Shown: positions 1-7,663, numbered from the stretch's first letter. The stretch: DNA of 64,000 bases from Scatosoma sp048465415 (GCA_048465415.1 DBFWLO010000009.1:124001-188000); one strand, 5' to 3'. Notes: generated by a model not told the origin, from the letters alone. Made by a program: numbers and translations.

Positions 1-961
1 CTTCGAGGCTTTCCCTCGCCGTTTCGACGTATTCGGGCGAGACGCATACGACCATGCCGATTCCCATATTGAACGTATTATAGATCTGTTCGTCGGAGAT
101 GCCCGCTTTCTCCTGCATGACGCGGAAGACGGGCGGGACTTCGTAAGAGTTCTTCTCAATCTCGCAGCCGATTCCTTCGGGGAAAATTCTGGGGATATTT
201 TCGAGGAAGCCGCCGCCCGTGATATGGGCGATCCCCTTGACGCTCACCTTTTCGATCAGCGATAAAATACTTTTCACGTAGATCTTCGTCGGCGTCAAAA
301 GCACCTCCGCGACCGATGCGCCCAGACGCTCGTCGTATTTTTCGATTTCCGCTTTATCCGAATCCCCGAACAGTTTTCTCACGAGCGAATAGCCGTTGGA
401 ATGGATTCCGCTCGATGTGATACCGATCAAAACGTCGCCGGGCTTGATGTCTTTGCCGTTGATGACTTTCTTTTTATCGACGATCCCCACCGCGAAGCCC
501 GCGAGGTCGTATTCCCCGCCGGGATAGAAACCGGGCATTTCGGCGGTCTCGCCGCCGATGAGCGCGCAGCCCGCCTGGCGGCAGCCCTCCGCGATCCCTT
601 TCACCACTTCCGCTTCCGATTCGGGATAGAGTCTGCCGCAGGCATAATAATCGAGAAAGAAAAGAGGTTTCGCGCCCTGGCAGACAATGTCGTTGACGCA
701 CATGGCCACGGCGTCGATACCGATGGTATCATGCTTTTCGAGCAGGAACGCGTATCTGAGTTTCGTACCCACGCCGTCCGTACCCGCGACCAATACGGGT
801 TCGTTCATCTTCTCGCCCGCAATCGAGTAAAAACCGCCAAACGAGCCGATGTCGCCGAGCACGTTGTCGTTATAAGTGGTTTTGACGTATTTTTTCATCA
901 GCTCCACGGCCTTATAGCCGCGGGTAACGTCCACGCCGCTGTCTTTATAGGAAATTGCCAT
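1..961 (-). CDS. purM: Phosphoribosylformylglycinamidine cyclo-ligase (AIR synthetase), 3' end off window
   Basis: Fifth step of de novo purine synthesis: ATP-dependent closure of FGAM to AIR in the cytoplasm. The minus-strand frame starts at ATG 959-961 (MAISYKDSGVDV) and stays open to the window edge, so only about 320 residues are seen and the C-terminus is missing. Visible family motifs are GTDGVGTKL near residue 63 (ATP/substrate loop) and ITGGGFLENIPR near residue 245. It lies 16 nt downstream of purF and is the last gene seen of a purE-purC-purF-purM operon; further pur genes may follow outside the window. Identity is secure; only the missing end limits the call. Confidence 0.96.
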   Translation of the reverse strand, partial: MAISYKDSGVDVTRGYKAVELMKKYVKTTYNDNVLGDIGSFGGFYSIAGEKMNEPVLVAGTDGVGTKLRYAFLLEKHDTIGIDAVAMCVNDIVCQGAKPLFFLDYYACGRLYPESEAEVVKGIAEGCRQAGCALIGGETAEMPGFYPGGEYDLAGFAVGIVDKKKVINGKDIKPGDVLIGITSSGIHSNGYSLVRKLFGDSDKAEIEKYDERLGASVAEVLLTPTKIYVKSILSLIEKVSVKGIAHITGGGFLENIPRIFPEGIGCEIEKNSYEVPPVFRVMQEKAGISDEQIYNTFNMGIGMVVCVSPEYVETARESLE

Positions 962-977
962 TTTTGTTCGCTCCTCT

Positions 978-2402
978 TTATTCGAATTTCAGTTTGCTCG
1001 GTTTATAGCCTTCGAGACTGTACGGATATTTTCCGTCGAAACAGCCGAGGCAGAATCCGATCTTCGCTTCTTTACAGCTCTCCACAAGCTGTTCTATCGT
1101 CAGGTATTTCAGCGAATCGGCGCCGAGATATTCGCAGATCTCCTTTTCCGATTTATACGCGCCTATCAGCTGGTTATACGACTGCATATCGATCCCGAGA
1201 TGGCAGGGGTGTTTGATGATAGGTGAACATATCCGCAAATGCACCTCTTTGGCGCCCGCGTTTTTCAGCATGTGCACGATCCGCTTGGAAGTGGTGCCGC
1301 GCACGATGGAATCGTCGATGAGAATCAGGCGCTTGCCCTGAATATTGGCGCGGAGCGGATTCATTTTGACGCTGACGCTGTTTTCGCGCATTTTCTGGTC
1401 GGGCTGAATGAAAGTCCTGCCCACGTAACGGTTCTTTTCCAGAGATTCGACGTACGGGATTCCCGACACCTGCGAATACCCCCTCGCCGCGACCAGCGCG
1501 GAATCGGGCACGCCCGAAACGATGTCCGCGTCCACGGGATAGTTCTCCGCGAGGATCTTTCCCGCCAGCATGCGCGTCTGGTATACGCTGCCGCCGTCCA
1601 AAACGCTGTCGGGACGGGAGAAATAGACGTACTCGAAAATACAGCTCGCGGGTTTGCATTTCGTCTCCATATGATAGGAATGCATGCCCGAACTGTCTAC
1701 GACGAGCACTTCTCCCGGTTCCACGTCGCGCAGAAAAGTCGCTCCCACCGCGTCGAGGGCGCAGCTCTCGCTGGCGACGACGACGTCGTCCATGAGCTCG
1801 CCCACGCAGAGCGGACGTATGCCGTAAGGATCGCGCACGGCGATGAGTTTATCCGCCGTCATCACGACGAGCGCGTACGAGCCTTTGAAACATTCGCAGG
1901 CTTTGAGTACCCCGCGCACGATGTCCCCGTCGCTGTATTTATTGATGAGCATCGCCATCGCTTCCGAGTCGATCGTCGTCTGAAACACGGCGTTATCGGC
2001 GATGAGGTCGGCGCGAAGCTCGTTCGTGTTGGTGAGGTTCCCGTTATGAGCGAGCGCCATTTTTCCGCATTTGCCCGTAAAGACGATGGGCTGCGCGTTC
2101 ACGAGCAGGCTCGCGCCCGTCGTGGAATAACGGACGTGGCCGATGGCGATATCCCCTTCGGGCAGGCTTTGCAAGGCGTTGCCCGAAAATACGTCGGGTA
2201 TGAGTCCCATGCCTTTATAATATTCGATTTTGTTCGCATACGCCACGGCGATGCCGCAGCTTTCCTGTCCCCGGTGTTGAAGCGCATATAAGCCGTAGTA
2301 CACGGTGTTCGCGACGTCGCGCGTCTCCGTCGAATATACGCCGAATACGCCGCATTCCTCGTGCATACTGTCAAACATGGGCTTCCCGTCTCTTAGATAC
2401 AT
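978..2402 (-). CDS. purF: Amidophosphoribosyltransferase (GPATase)
   Basis: Commits PRPP to purine synthesis by transferring glutamine-derived ammonia to give phosphoribosylamine. 474 residues. The N-terminal nucleophile is Cys17 in ECGVFGVYS, implying a short propeptide removed as in the Bacillus-type enzyme. The PRPP loop LIDDSIVRGTTSKR lies near residue 366. Cysteines in CIFEYVYFSRPDS, CSPIIKHPC and FCLGCFDG fit the 4Fe-4S cluster of the Bacillus-type subclass. The start at 2402 has GAGG about 10 nt upstream; an internal ATG (MFDSMHEECG) is possible but has a weaker site. It sits between purC and purM, all co-directional. Confidence 0.97.
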   Translation of the reverse strand: MYLRDGKPMFDSMHEECGVFGVYSTETRDVANTVYYGLYALQHRGQESCGIAVAYANKIEYYKGMGLIPDVFSGNALQSLPEGDIAIGHVRYSTTGASLLVNAQPIVFTGKCGKMALAHNGNLTNTNELRADLIADNAVFQTTIDSEAMAMLINKYSDGDIVRGVLKACECFKGSYALVVMTADKLIAVRDPYGIRPLCVGELMDDVVVASESCALDAVGATFLRDVEPGEVLVVDSSGMHSYHMETKCKPASCIFEYVYFSRPDSVLDGGSVYQTRMLAGKILAENYPVDADIVSGVPDSALVAARGYSQVSGIPYVESLEKNRYVGRTFIQPDQKMRENSVSVKMNPLRANIQGKRLILIDDSIVRGTTSKRIVHMLKNAGAKEVHLRICSPIIKHPCHLGIDMQSYNQLIGAYKSEKEICEYLGADSLKYLTIEQLVESCKEAKIGFCLGCFDGKYPYSLEGYKPSKLKFE

Positions 2403-2477
2403 ATCTTTTCTTCCTCAAAAGTAGTCTTTTTTATTATTTTCAACAGCCGGCATTCAAAAGCCGTGCGAACGGCAAAC

Positions 2478-2504
2478 GCCTCTTTACCTGTACAGTAAAG
2501 AGGC
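2478..2504 (-). other. 10-bp perfect hairpin between purC and purF
   Basis: Arms GCCTCTTTAC (2478-2487) and GTAAAGAGGC (2495-2504) enclose a 7-nt loop in the 125-nt purC-purF spacer. No U-run follows on either strand, so it does not look like a normal intrinsic terminator. An mRNA processing or stability element within the operon transcript is an inference. Confidence 0.5.
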
Positions 2505-2527
2505 AAAAGCCGCAAAAAACAGAAGGA

Positions 2528-3238
2528 TTATTGATTCTCGGAAAGTCTTTTGAAGATTTCCTTATACGCGTCTTCGACGCCGCCCATATCGCGGCGGAAT
2601 CTGTCTTTATCCAGCTTTTCGCCCGTCGTCATATCCCAGAACCGGCAGGTGTCGGGAGAGATCTCGTCCGCAAGCACGATCCCGCCGTGGAACCGGCCGA
2701 ATTCGAGCTTGAAATCGATGAGATCGATATTCATTTTTCTGAAAAATTCCACCATGATCTCATTGATCGAGAAAGCCATATTTTTGATGGTCTCGATCTC
2801 TTCTTTGGTGGCGAGCTCCATCGCGAGCGCGTGATAGTCGTTGATTAAAGGATCGCCGAGATCGTCGTTTTTATAGCTGAACTCGATGACCGTCACGGGG
2901 AGTTTGGTGCCTTCGGGGATACCGAGGCGCTTGGACATGCTGCCCGCCGCGGTGTTGCGGATAATGACTTCGAGGGGAACGATCTGCACCTTTTTGACGA
3001 GCGTTTCGCGCTCGGAAAGCTCTTCGACGTAGTGGGTGGGGATCCCCTTCGTTTCCATGAGCCGGAACATCATGTTGCTCATGCGGTTATTGATGACGCC
3101 CTTGCCGGCGATCGTGCCTTTTTTGAGACCGTTGAAGGCGGTGGCGTCGTCTTTATAGTCGACAACGACGAGATCGGGATCGGTCGTCGCGAATACTTTT
3201 TTCGCTTTTCCTTCGTACAGCTGTTCTTTCTTTTCCAT
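2528..3238 (-). CDS. purC: Phosphoribosylaminoimidazole-succinocarboxamide synthase (SAICAR synthetase)
   Basis: Joins aspartate to CAIR using ATP, giving SAICAR in purine synthesis. 236 residues, typical for the bacterial single-domain enzyme. Seen: the N-terminal LYEGKAKKVF ATP-loop signature, the GKGVINNRMSN segment, RNTAAGSMSKRLGIPEG, and the C-terminal DFKLEFGRF and LADEISPDTCRFWD motifs. It follows purE with a 66-nt gap and precedes purF by 125 nt; the latter spacer holds a strong hairpin. Start ATG at 3238 follows a purine-rich stretch (CAGGAGATAAAAAC). Length and motifs are entirely ordinary. Confidence 0.97.
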   Translation of the reverse strand: MEKKEQLYEGKAKKVFATTDPDLVVVDYKDDATAFNGLKKGTIAGKGVINNRMSNMMFRLMETKGIPTHYVEELSERETLVKKVQIVPLEVIIRNTAAGSMSKRLGIPEGTKLPVTVIEFSYKNDDLGDPLINDYHALAMELATKEEIETIKNMAFSINEIMVEFFRKMNIDLIDFKLEFGRFHGGIVLADEISPDTCRFWDMTTGEKLDKDRFRRDMGGVEDAYKEIFKRLSENQ

Positions 3239-3304
3239 TGTTTTTATCTCCTGAAAATTTTATTTCCCGCATTTAATAGTTTCTCCGACCGTTCGCTCGA
3301 AGCG

Positions 3305-3793
3305 TCAGAGGAGTTCTTGCAGCGCCTGATCGTCGGCGTTGATTTTTTCGCGCATAGACGTTTTATATTCGGCGAGTTTCTCCGCGATCTCAGGATATTT
3401 GACGCCGAGGATCTGCAAGGCCAAAAGTCCCGCGTTCTCGCCGCCGTTGACGCCGACCGTCGCCACGGGGATTCCCGAAGGCATCTGTACGATGGACAAA
3501 AGGCTGTCGAGGCCGCCCATCATATCCGTTTTCACCGGCAGGCCGATCACCGGCAGAGTCGTGGACGCGGCGATGACGCCGCCGAGATGCGCCGCCTTGC
3601 CCGCCGCGCAGACGATCGCTTCGATGCCGTTCTTTCTCGCGTTTGCCGCGAACTCGTGCGCTTCCTCGGGCGTGCGGTGAGCGGAAATGACTCTCACTTC
3701 CACTTCCACGCCGAACTTTTTCAAAATCGCCGCCGCCGGTTTCACCACTTCGAAATCCGACTTACTGCCCATTAAAATCGCTGCTTTTGCCAT
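3305..3793 (-). CDS. purE: N5-carboxyaminoimidazole ribonucleotide mutase (class I PurE)
   Basis: Moves the carboxyl group of N5-CAIR to C4 to give CAIR. 162 residues, usual for class I PurE octamers. The signature MGSKSDFEVVKPA opens the Rossmann-like fold, SAHRTPEE carries the catalytic histidine, and HLGGVIAASTTLPVIGLPV is the core strand-loop. The start has AGGAGG 12 nt upstream. No purK was found in the window, so N5-CAIR synthesis must be encoded elsewhere or bypassed. First gene of the operon, about 340 nt downstream of the promoter at 4135-4163, with two terminator-like hairpins in between. Confidence 0.97.
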   Translation of the reverse strand: MAKAAILMGSKSDFEVVKPAAAILKKFGVEVEVRVISAHRTPEEAHEFAANARKNGIEAIVCAAGKAAHLGGVIAASTTLPVIGLPVKTDMMGGLDSLLSIVQMPSGIPVATVGVNGGENAGLLALQILGVKYPEIAEKLAEYKTSMREKINADDQALQELL

Positions 3794-3896
3794 GACTTTT
3801 TAAGACCTCCTGTCCCAAAACTTTCCCGTATTGGATTTTATATAAAACGATCGTAAGCGACGAACGCCGCCGGGATTTTTACGCGTCCGGGCCACG

Positions 3897-3926
3897 AAAA
3901 AAGTACAGTCCGTCAAGACTGCACTT
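3897..3926 (-). terminator. Attenuator-like terminator in the purE leader (proximal)
   Basis: On the minus strand AAGTGCAGTC (3917-3926) pairs with GACTGTACTT (3901-3910), one G-U pair, 6-nt loop, followed by six U residues (3897-3902). It lies between the pur promoter and purE, so read-through would be needed for expression. Structure seen directly; an attenuation role is inferred. Confidence 0.6.
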
Positions 3927-3974
3927 CTCTTATCCACAATTTACGAAAAAGGAAAAGGCGGGATTTTACGCGCG

Positions 3975-4016
3975 AAAAAACGCATTCGGACACAGGTCTG
4001 CACGTACGTCCGAAGC
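3975..4016 (-). terminator. Second terminator-like hairpin in the purE leader (distal)
   Basis: On the minus strand GCTTCGGAC (4008-4016) pairs with GTCCGAA plus GC across a one-base bulge (3982-3991), and six U residues follow (3975-3980). The plus strand is also followed by a T-run at 4020-4025, so it could act in both directions. Together with the element at 3897-3926 it makes two stacked potential stop points in one leader. Confidence 0.5.
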
Positions 4017-4134
4017 AAATTTTTTCTTTCATGCCCTTACGTTTCATAAACACAAAGCCCTCTTTTTTGTCCGTTATCCTCGATTATTTTGCCTTTTTCC
4101 CCTGCTTTTTCCCGATTTCGATTTTCTTGTCTAT

Positions 4135-4163
4135 ATTATAACAAAATCCCTACGGAAATGCAA
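4135..4163 (-). promoter_or_regulatory. SigA-type promoter of the purECFM operon
   Basis: Minus-strand -35 TTGCAT (4158-4163), 17-nt spacer, perfect -10 TATAAT (4135-4140). Predicted transcript start about 335 nt upstream of purE, leaving a long leader. No G-box purine aptamer was recognised by eye in that leader. Confidence 0.7.
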
Positions 4164-4268
4164 ACGGCTGACGCGGAAAAAACGTTCTCACGTTTCTTTG
4201 TAATTATTTCACAAATCCCGTAATAAATTGGTCAAATCGGATTTCCGAAAAAAATCCTCGCCCATAAT

Positions 4269-4298
4269 TTGACAAACGGACGCGCGGGGGACTATAAT
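4269..4298 (+). promoter_or_regulatory. Consensus SigA promoter for the ECF S-component gene
   Basis: Perfect -35 TTGACA (4269-4274), 18-nt spacer and perfect -10 TATAAT (4293-4298), divergent from the pur promoter about 105 bp away. The transcript would have a leader of roughly 65 nt before ATG 4370. Confidence 0.85.
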
Positions 4299-4331
4299 GT
4301 AACGCAAAATAAACATTTCCTTCCCGAGCGG

Positions 4332-4362
4332 CCTCTTTCCGCGTGCGGAGCGGAAAAAGGAG
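4332..4362 (+). promoter_or_regulatory. Hairpin partly covering the ribosome binding site of the ECF gene
   Basis: TTTCCGC (4336-4342) pairs with GCGGAAA (4350-4356); CCT at 4332-4334 can further pair with the AGG of the Shine-Dalgarno AAGGAG (4357-4362). The geometry would allow translational control, but nothing seen proves a ligand or a switch. Confidence 0.3.
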
Positions 4363-4369
4363 CGATCCG

Positions 4370-4957
4370 ATGATCCTGCAAAACGAAGCGGACAAAGAAC
4401 CCGAAGTCAAAAAAGCGCGGCGGCTTTCGCTCGCGAAAAATATTTCCTTCGCGGCCGTTTTCGCGGCGCTGTGCTGCGTATCCACGATGTTCGTGCAGAT
4501 CCCGCTCTCCGCTACCGGATATTTCAACCTCGGCGACGTGTTCGTCCTGCTCTGCGGCTGGTTCTTAGGTCCCGTCTACGGCATGGCCGCCGCAGGAATC
4601 GGGAGCATGCTCGCCGATATTTTAAGCGGCTTCGCCTCCTTCGCGCCCGCGACGCTCGTCATCAAGGCTCTCGACGCGCTCATCGCATACCTGCTCTGCC
4701 GGCTGCTTAAAAAATTCATCAAAAACGAAAAGCTGGATATCCTCCCCCGCGCCGTGTCCGCCTTCTTCGGCGAAGCGTTCATGGTGCTCGGATATTTCTT
4801 CTTCGAGGCGGTAATCCTCAAATTGGGCATGGGCGCGGCAGCGGACATCTTCGGCAACGCCATGCAGGGACTCGCCTGCCTGATCGGCGCGACGATCCTC
4901 GTCGGCGCGCTCTATCCCGTCAGGCCCGTCCGCAGTTTCTTTCCCAAGCTCGGCTGA
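4370..4957 (+). CDS. ECF transporter S component (substrate-binding membrane subunit)
   Basis: Membrane protein of 195 residues that binds a vitamin-like substrate and docks on a shared EcfA-EcfA'-EcfT energising module, which is not in this window. Several hydrophobic segments follow a short basic N-terminus. The pattern TGYFNLGDVFVLLCGWFLG, then GIGSMLADILSG and APATLVIKALDALIA, resembles the PF07155-like S components (HmpT/riboflavin-type); the substrate cannot be told. An in-frame GTG lies 27 nt upstream, but ATG 4370 has AAGGAG at 7-nt spacing and is preferred. Monocistronic: its own consensus promoter before it and a branched terminator after it. Confidence 0.8.
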   Translation: MILQNEADKEPEVKKARRLSLAKNISFAAVFAALCCVSTMFVQIPLSATGYFNLGDVFVLLCGWFLGPVYGMAAAGIGSMLADILSGFASFAPATLVIKALDALIAYLLCRLLKKFIKNEKLDILPRAVSAFFGEAFMVLGYFFFEAVILKLGMGAAADIFGNAMQGLACLIGATILVGALYPVRPVRSFFPKLG

Positions 4958-4992
4958 TTTTCTTAAAGGATAACCAAAAAGACGATTATTAC

Positions 4993-5072
4993 AAAGCCCC
5001 CGAACAAACCGAAAGCCTTCCGGCACGAGACAGGAAAAGCGAAATCTTGTCAAGTGTAAGGAGGGCTTTTTT
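4993..5072 (+). terminator. Branched terminator downstream of the ECF gene
   Basis: AAAGCCC (4993-4999) pairs with GGGCTTT (5063-5069) over a long loop that holds a second hairpin GACAGG/CTTGTC (5029-5034 with 5046-5051), followed by TTTTTT to 5072. The large loop is unusual for an intrinsic terminator; a structured 3' RNA is another reading. Confidence 0.4.
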
Positions 5073-5086
5073 ATTTGTTAAAGTTT

Positions 5087-5175
5087 TCAGTATCCTTTCC
5101 GGTCGAAGAGTTCGTCCAAAGACACATTATAAAAATCCGCCAGCTTCTGCTGCGTCAAAGGCTCGCCCTGCGGGT
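5087..5175 (-). pseudogene. 3' remnant of an XRE-type helix-turn-helix regulator
   Basis: The minus-strand frame ending at TGA 5087-5089 reads EPLTQQKLADFYNVSLDELF and then DRKGY, the tail typical of XRE/Cro regulators. The frame has no start and meets a stop just upstream near 5180, so only about 30 codons survive. It abuts a second, unrelated remnant on the other strand, which suggests a deletion or recombination scar. Confidence 0.5.
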
Positions 5176-5265
5176 TTGGTGATCGGCGTCATTTCCCTTG
5201 TGATATGAGGCATTGTATGGCTTGCCGTGGGCAGCGTCATTGTCGGTATGCTTAGCGGAATATAA
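5170..5265 (+). pseudogene. Remnant of a small hydrophobic membrane protein
   Basis: The plus-strand frame reads AGLVIGVISLVI, an in-frame TGA, then GIVWLAVGSVIVGMLSGI and stop TAA at 5263-5265. It looks like the last transmembrane helices of a small membrane protein interrupted where a tryptophan codon could have been. No start codon or ribosome binding site. The rest of 5266-5400 shows nothing recognisable. Confidence 0.35.
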
Positions 5266-5406
5266 CTATCCGCCCGCACAGAGAATGGTTTTACAGGTTC
5301 GGGCACAGAGAAAAATATATTTTTATCGACCGACCGCCGCGAGCGATCTGCCTTCCCATTTTCTCCGCGCAACTGCCGCGTCATAGTTTCGCTTATTCGG
5401 GTATAC

Positions 5407-5439
5407 AAAAAGACGAAGAAATTTTCTTCGTCTTTTTTT
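5407..5439. terminator. Strong bidirectional terminator
   Basis: AAAAAGACGAAGAA (5407-5420) pairs perfectly with TTCTTCGTCTTTTT (5424-5437), 14 bp with a 3-nt gap, with T-runs on both strands. It ends the PAS-SpoIIE phosphatase transcript on the minus strand and would stop plus-strand read-through from the ECF gene. Confidence 0.85.
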
Positions 5440-5479
5440 CCGCAAGTAACGATAGTTCTTATGGACTTTTGCGCCGCGC

Positions 5480-6580
5480 TTACAGATCGAAAGCGATCGC
5501 GGTGATGTCGTCGGAAAAGGTTCCGCCCGAAAACACGGTGAGAGCCGGTTTGAGTTTGCCGATAAAATCTTCCGCGCTGCGCGACTGCAAAAGCACGCTT
5601 TCGGCGCGTTCGATTCCGAAGAGTTCGCCCGCCGAATTCGCGCACTCGGTCACGCCGTCCGTGAGAAGCACGAGAATATCCCCGCTCTCGAACGGGATCT
5701 CCCGCTCCTCGTAGACGAAATCGGGCATCCAGTTGGAAATGGGCGGCGCCGGCGACTCGATCTCGTTGATGCCCAGTCCGTTTTTGAGGAGAATAGGCGC
5801 GTTATGCCCCGCCACCGCGTACCGGATCTTGCCCCCGCGTTTATCGATACGCACGGCCGCGACCGTGATATACGACCGTTCGTCGAGATTGAGTTCGCGG
5901 AATTTTCCACTCAAAAGGGACAGAGACCGAGCCAGCGAAACCTGCTTTTTATCGAACCCCGCTTTGACGAAGGCGGAAAGCATGCCCGCGGAAATACCCT
6001 TGCCGGACACGTCGGCAAGTATGCCGTACGTCTGACCGCCGAACTGATAAACGTCGGGGAGATCGCCGCCGATTTCGAGACAGGGAATATACATGTACGA
6101 ATAATTGATCCCGCCCATACTCTTGCCCGCGGGCAGCAGCCGGCGCTGCATCTGCTGCGCGGAAAGCATTTCCCGCGCGATCTCCGTCTGATAGGTGCCG
6201 TCGGTGAGACCGAGGAAAAGTTTGCCCTGATCGTCCGCGGGAAGGATACGGATACGCACGGTGATCCTGTCCGTGCGGTCGGAATGGCGGATGGTGGTAC
6301 CGGCGATTTCGGACTTTTCCCTTCCGTCCTTCACCGCTTCCTCCATAGCGTTTTTAAACGTGCAATAGACGCAGGCGTTGCCTGAGCCGCACGATTTTGC
6401 GTTTTCGCCGCAGCCGAGGACTTCTTTGAGACTGCCTTTTCTCTTCGCCTTATCGGAAAAGAAGCGCCGAAAAGCGGCGTTTGTAAAACGGATCCGCAGT
6501 TTATCGTCGAAAACGAATACGCCCGCAGGCATTCGGTCCAATATTTTTTTATATACGCCGCCAAACATCTCTCTTTTCAC
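5480..6580 (-). CDS. PAS domain-SpoIIE family Ser/Thr phosphatase (RsbU-like)
   Basis: 366 residues. Residues 1-130 look like a PAS sensor with a four-cysteine patch (Cys57, 64, 70, 73; spacing C-x6-C-x5-C-x2-C). Residues about 155-366 form a PP2C/SpoIIE phosphatase: IGGDLPDVYQ, ADVSGKGISAGM, LLTDGVTE and FSDDITAIAF give the metal-binding aspartates. Such proteins dephosphorylate STAS anti-anti-sigma factors, but no STAS or anti-sigma gene lies nearby, so the target is unknown. The cysteine patch suggests metal, Fe-S or redox sensing (inference). It follows the lipid kinase by 48 nt in one transcript ending at the terminator at 5407-5439. Confidence 0.88.
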   Translation of the reverse strand: MKREMFGGVYKKILDRMPAGVFVFDDKLRIRFTNAAFRRFFSDKAKRKGSLKEVLGCGENAKSCGSGNACVYCTFKNAMEEAVKDGREKSEIAGTTIRHSDRTDRITVRIRILPADDQGKLFLGLTDGTYQTEIAREMLSAQQMQRRLLPAGKSMGGINYSYMYIPCLEIGGDLPDVYQFGGQTYGILADVSGKGISAGMLSAFVKAGFDKKQVSLARSLSLLSGKFRELNLDERSYITVAAVRIDKRGGKIRYAVAGHNAPILLKNGLGINEIESPAPPISNWMPDFVYEEREIPFESGDILVLLTDGVTECANSAGELFGIERAESVLLQSRSAEDFIGKLKPALTVFSGGTFSDDITAIAFDL

Positions 6581-6628
6581 CTTCCTCGCTTCCCTTCCCC
6601 GCGTTCCGCCGCGCGTTTTCGCGCCCGT

Positions 6629-7558
6629 TTAACGATATATCTTTAACCCGCGTTCGATCTCCGCGTCGAAATCCAGGCCGTCGTACAGTTCTCCGTCGAG
6701 CTGTACGGTACAAGGCGCCGCGGGCACGAGCTTCACCCGTTCGCAGAGAAAATGCTCCGCAGCCGGATATTGCAGAACTTTTCCTCTCATCAGATAGAGA
6801 AAAGCCTTGACGATCTGCCATTTGCTCGAACAGTCCACCGCCATCACGTCTATTTTGCCGTCGTCGATCACCGAAGCCGGACAGATGCGGATTCCGCCGC
6901 CGATCTGCGTACCGTTGCACGCCACGGCGATCAGCGCCTTGCGCGTCTCCGTTCTCTCCCCGCTCTCGATCGTTATCTTATACCCCTTAAAAGCAAACAG
7001 GCTTTGCAGGAGACTCAAAAGATACTTGATTTTCCCCTTGATACGTCCCTTTTTACAGCGCACGAGTACGTCTACGTCCATGCCCAGCCCGCCGATATTC
7101 ATACACCGGCGCCCGCCGATGACAAGAAAATCCGTCTCTTTCGCTTCGCCGTCCAAAATATTTTCGACTGCCTGTTCTGCTTTCAGGGGAATCTTCGCCG
7201 CTTCTGCGAAATCGTTGCCCGTGCCCGAGGGGACGATCCCCAACCGGCACGCCGCGGGCTCGCGGATCCCGTTTAGAACTTCGTGGAGGGTTCCGTCGCC
7301 GCCGACGACCACAATTTCGACGGGCCTGTCCGACGTTGTCAAAGCGGCTTCCGCTTCGTAAAGGGAATTTGCGGAAGTCTCCGCAGACGGAAGCGCCGGG
7401 CCCGTGATCTTCGCGGCGAGCTCCGCGGCTTCGCCTTCGCGAGTCGTCTCGTAAACCTGAAAGGGTAATTCCCGCTGCGTAAACATTCTTTTCACGATTT
7501 CCAGATTTCGTTTTGCTTTTCCTTTGCCCGCGATCGGATTGACGACGATATGATACAT
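6629..7558 (-). CDS. Diacylglycerol kinase-family lipid kinase (DagK/YegS type)
   Basis: Phosphorylates a membrane lipid, probably diacylglycerol, to recycle it into phospholipid synthesis. 309 residues, usual length. Motifs: NPIAGKGKAKRN at the N-terminus, VVGGDGTLHEVLNGI (nucleotide loop), PSGTGNDFAEAA, then a C-terminal beta domain with GGGIRICPASVIDDGKIDV. Start ATG 7558 has GGAACGGAG just upstream. Transcribed from the promoter at 7635-7663, which shares its -35 box with the divergent cca gene. Diacylglycerol is also a by-product of LTA synthase-like enzymes such as the one at 22.9 kb; that link is inference. Confidence 0.88.
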   Translation of the reverse strand: MYHIVVNPIAGKGKAKRNLEIVKRMFTQRELPFQVYETTREGEAAELAAKITGPALPSAETSANSLYEAEAALTTSDRPVEIVVVGGDGTLHEVLNGIREPAACRLGIVPSGTGNDFAEAAKIPLKAEQAVENILDGEAKETDFLVIGGRRCMNIGGLGMDVDVLVRCKKGRIKGKIKYLLSLLQSLFAFKGYKITIESGERTETRKALIAVACNGTQIGGGIRICPASVIDDGKIDVMAVDCSSKWQIVKAFLYLMRGKVLQYPAAEHFLCERVKLVPAAPCTVQLDGELYDGLDFDAEIERGLKIYR

Positions 7559-7634
7559 TGTACTCCGTTCCTTTGTGTAATTTGTTAAAGACGTATGACA
7601 GTTTGGGAATCTTTCTAAAAAAACCGTCGGATAT

Positions 7635-7663
7635 ATTATATAACACTTTCACGGGAATTGCAA
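7635..7663 (-). promoter_or_regulatory. Promoter of the lipid kinase gene (shared -35)
   Basis: Minus-strand -35 TTGCAA (7658-7663, self-complementary), 17-nt spacer, perfect -10 TATAAT (7635-7640). The same hexamer is the -35 of the plus-strand cca promoter. Confidence 0.75.

Noticed and set aside
3794..4134. Guanine/adenine riboswitch in the purE leader
   Set aside because: The conserved three-way-junction bases and loop-loop pairs of the purine aptamer were not found by eye; only terminator-like hairpins are supported.
5170..5265. Possible TGA-as-tryptophan recoding in the membrane-protein remnant
   Set aside because: TGA is used as the normal stop in many intact genes here (for example cca, rsmD, ispG neighbours), and the fragment has no start; a pseudogene explains it.
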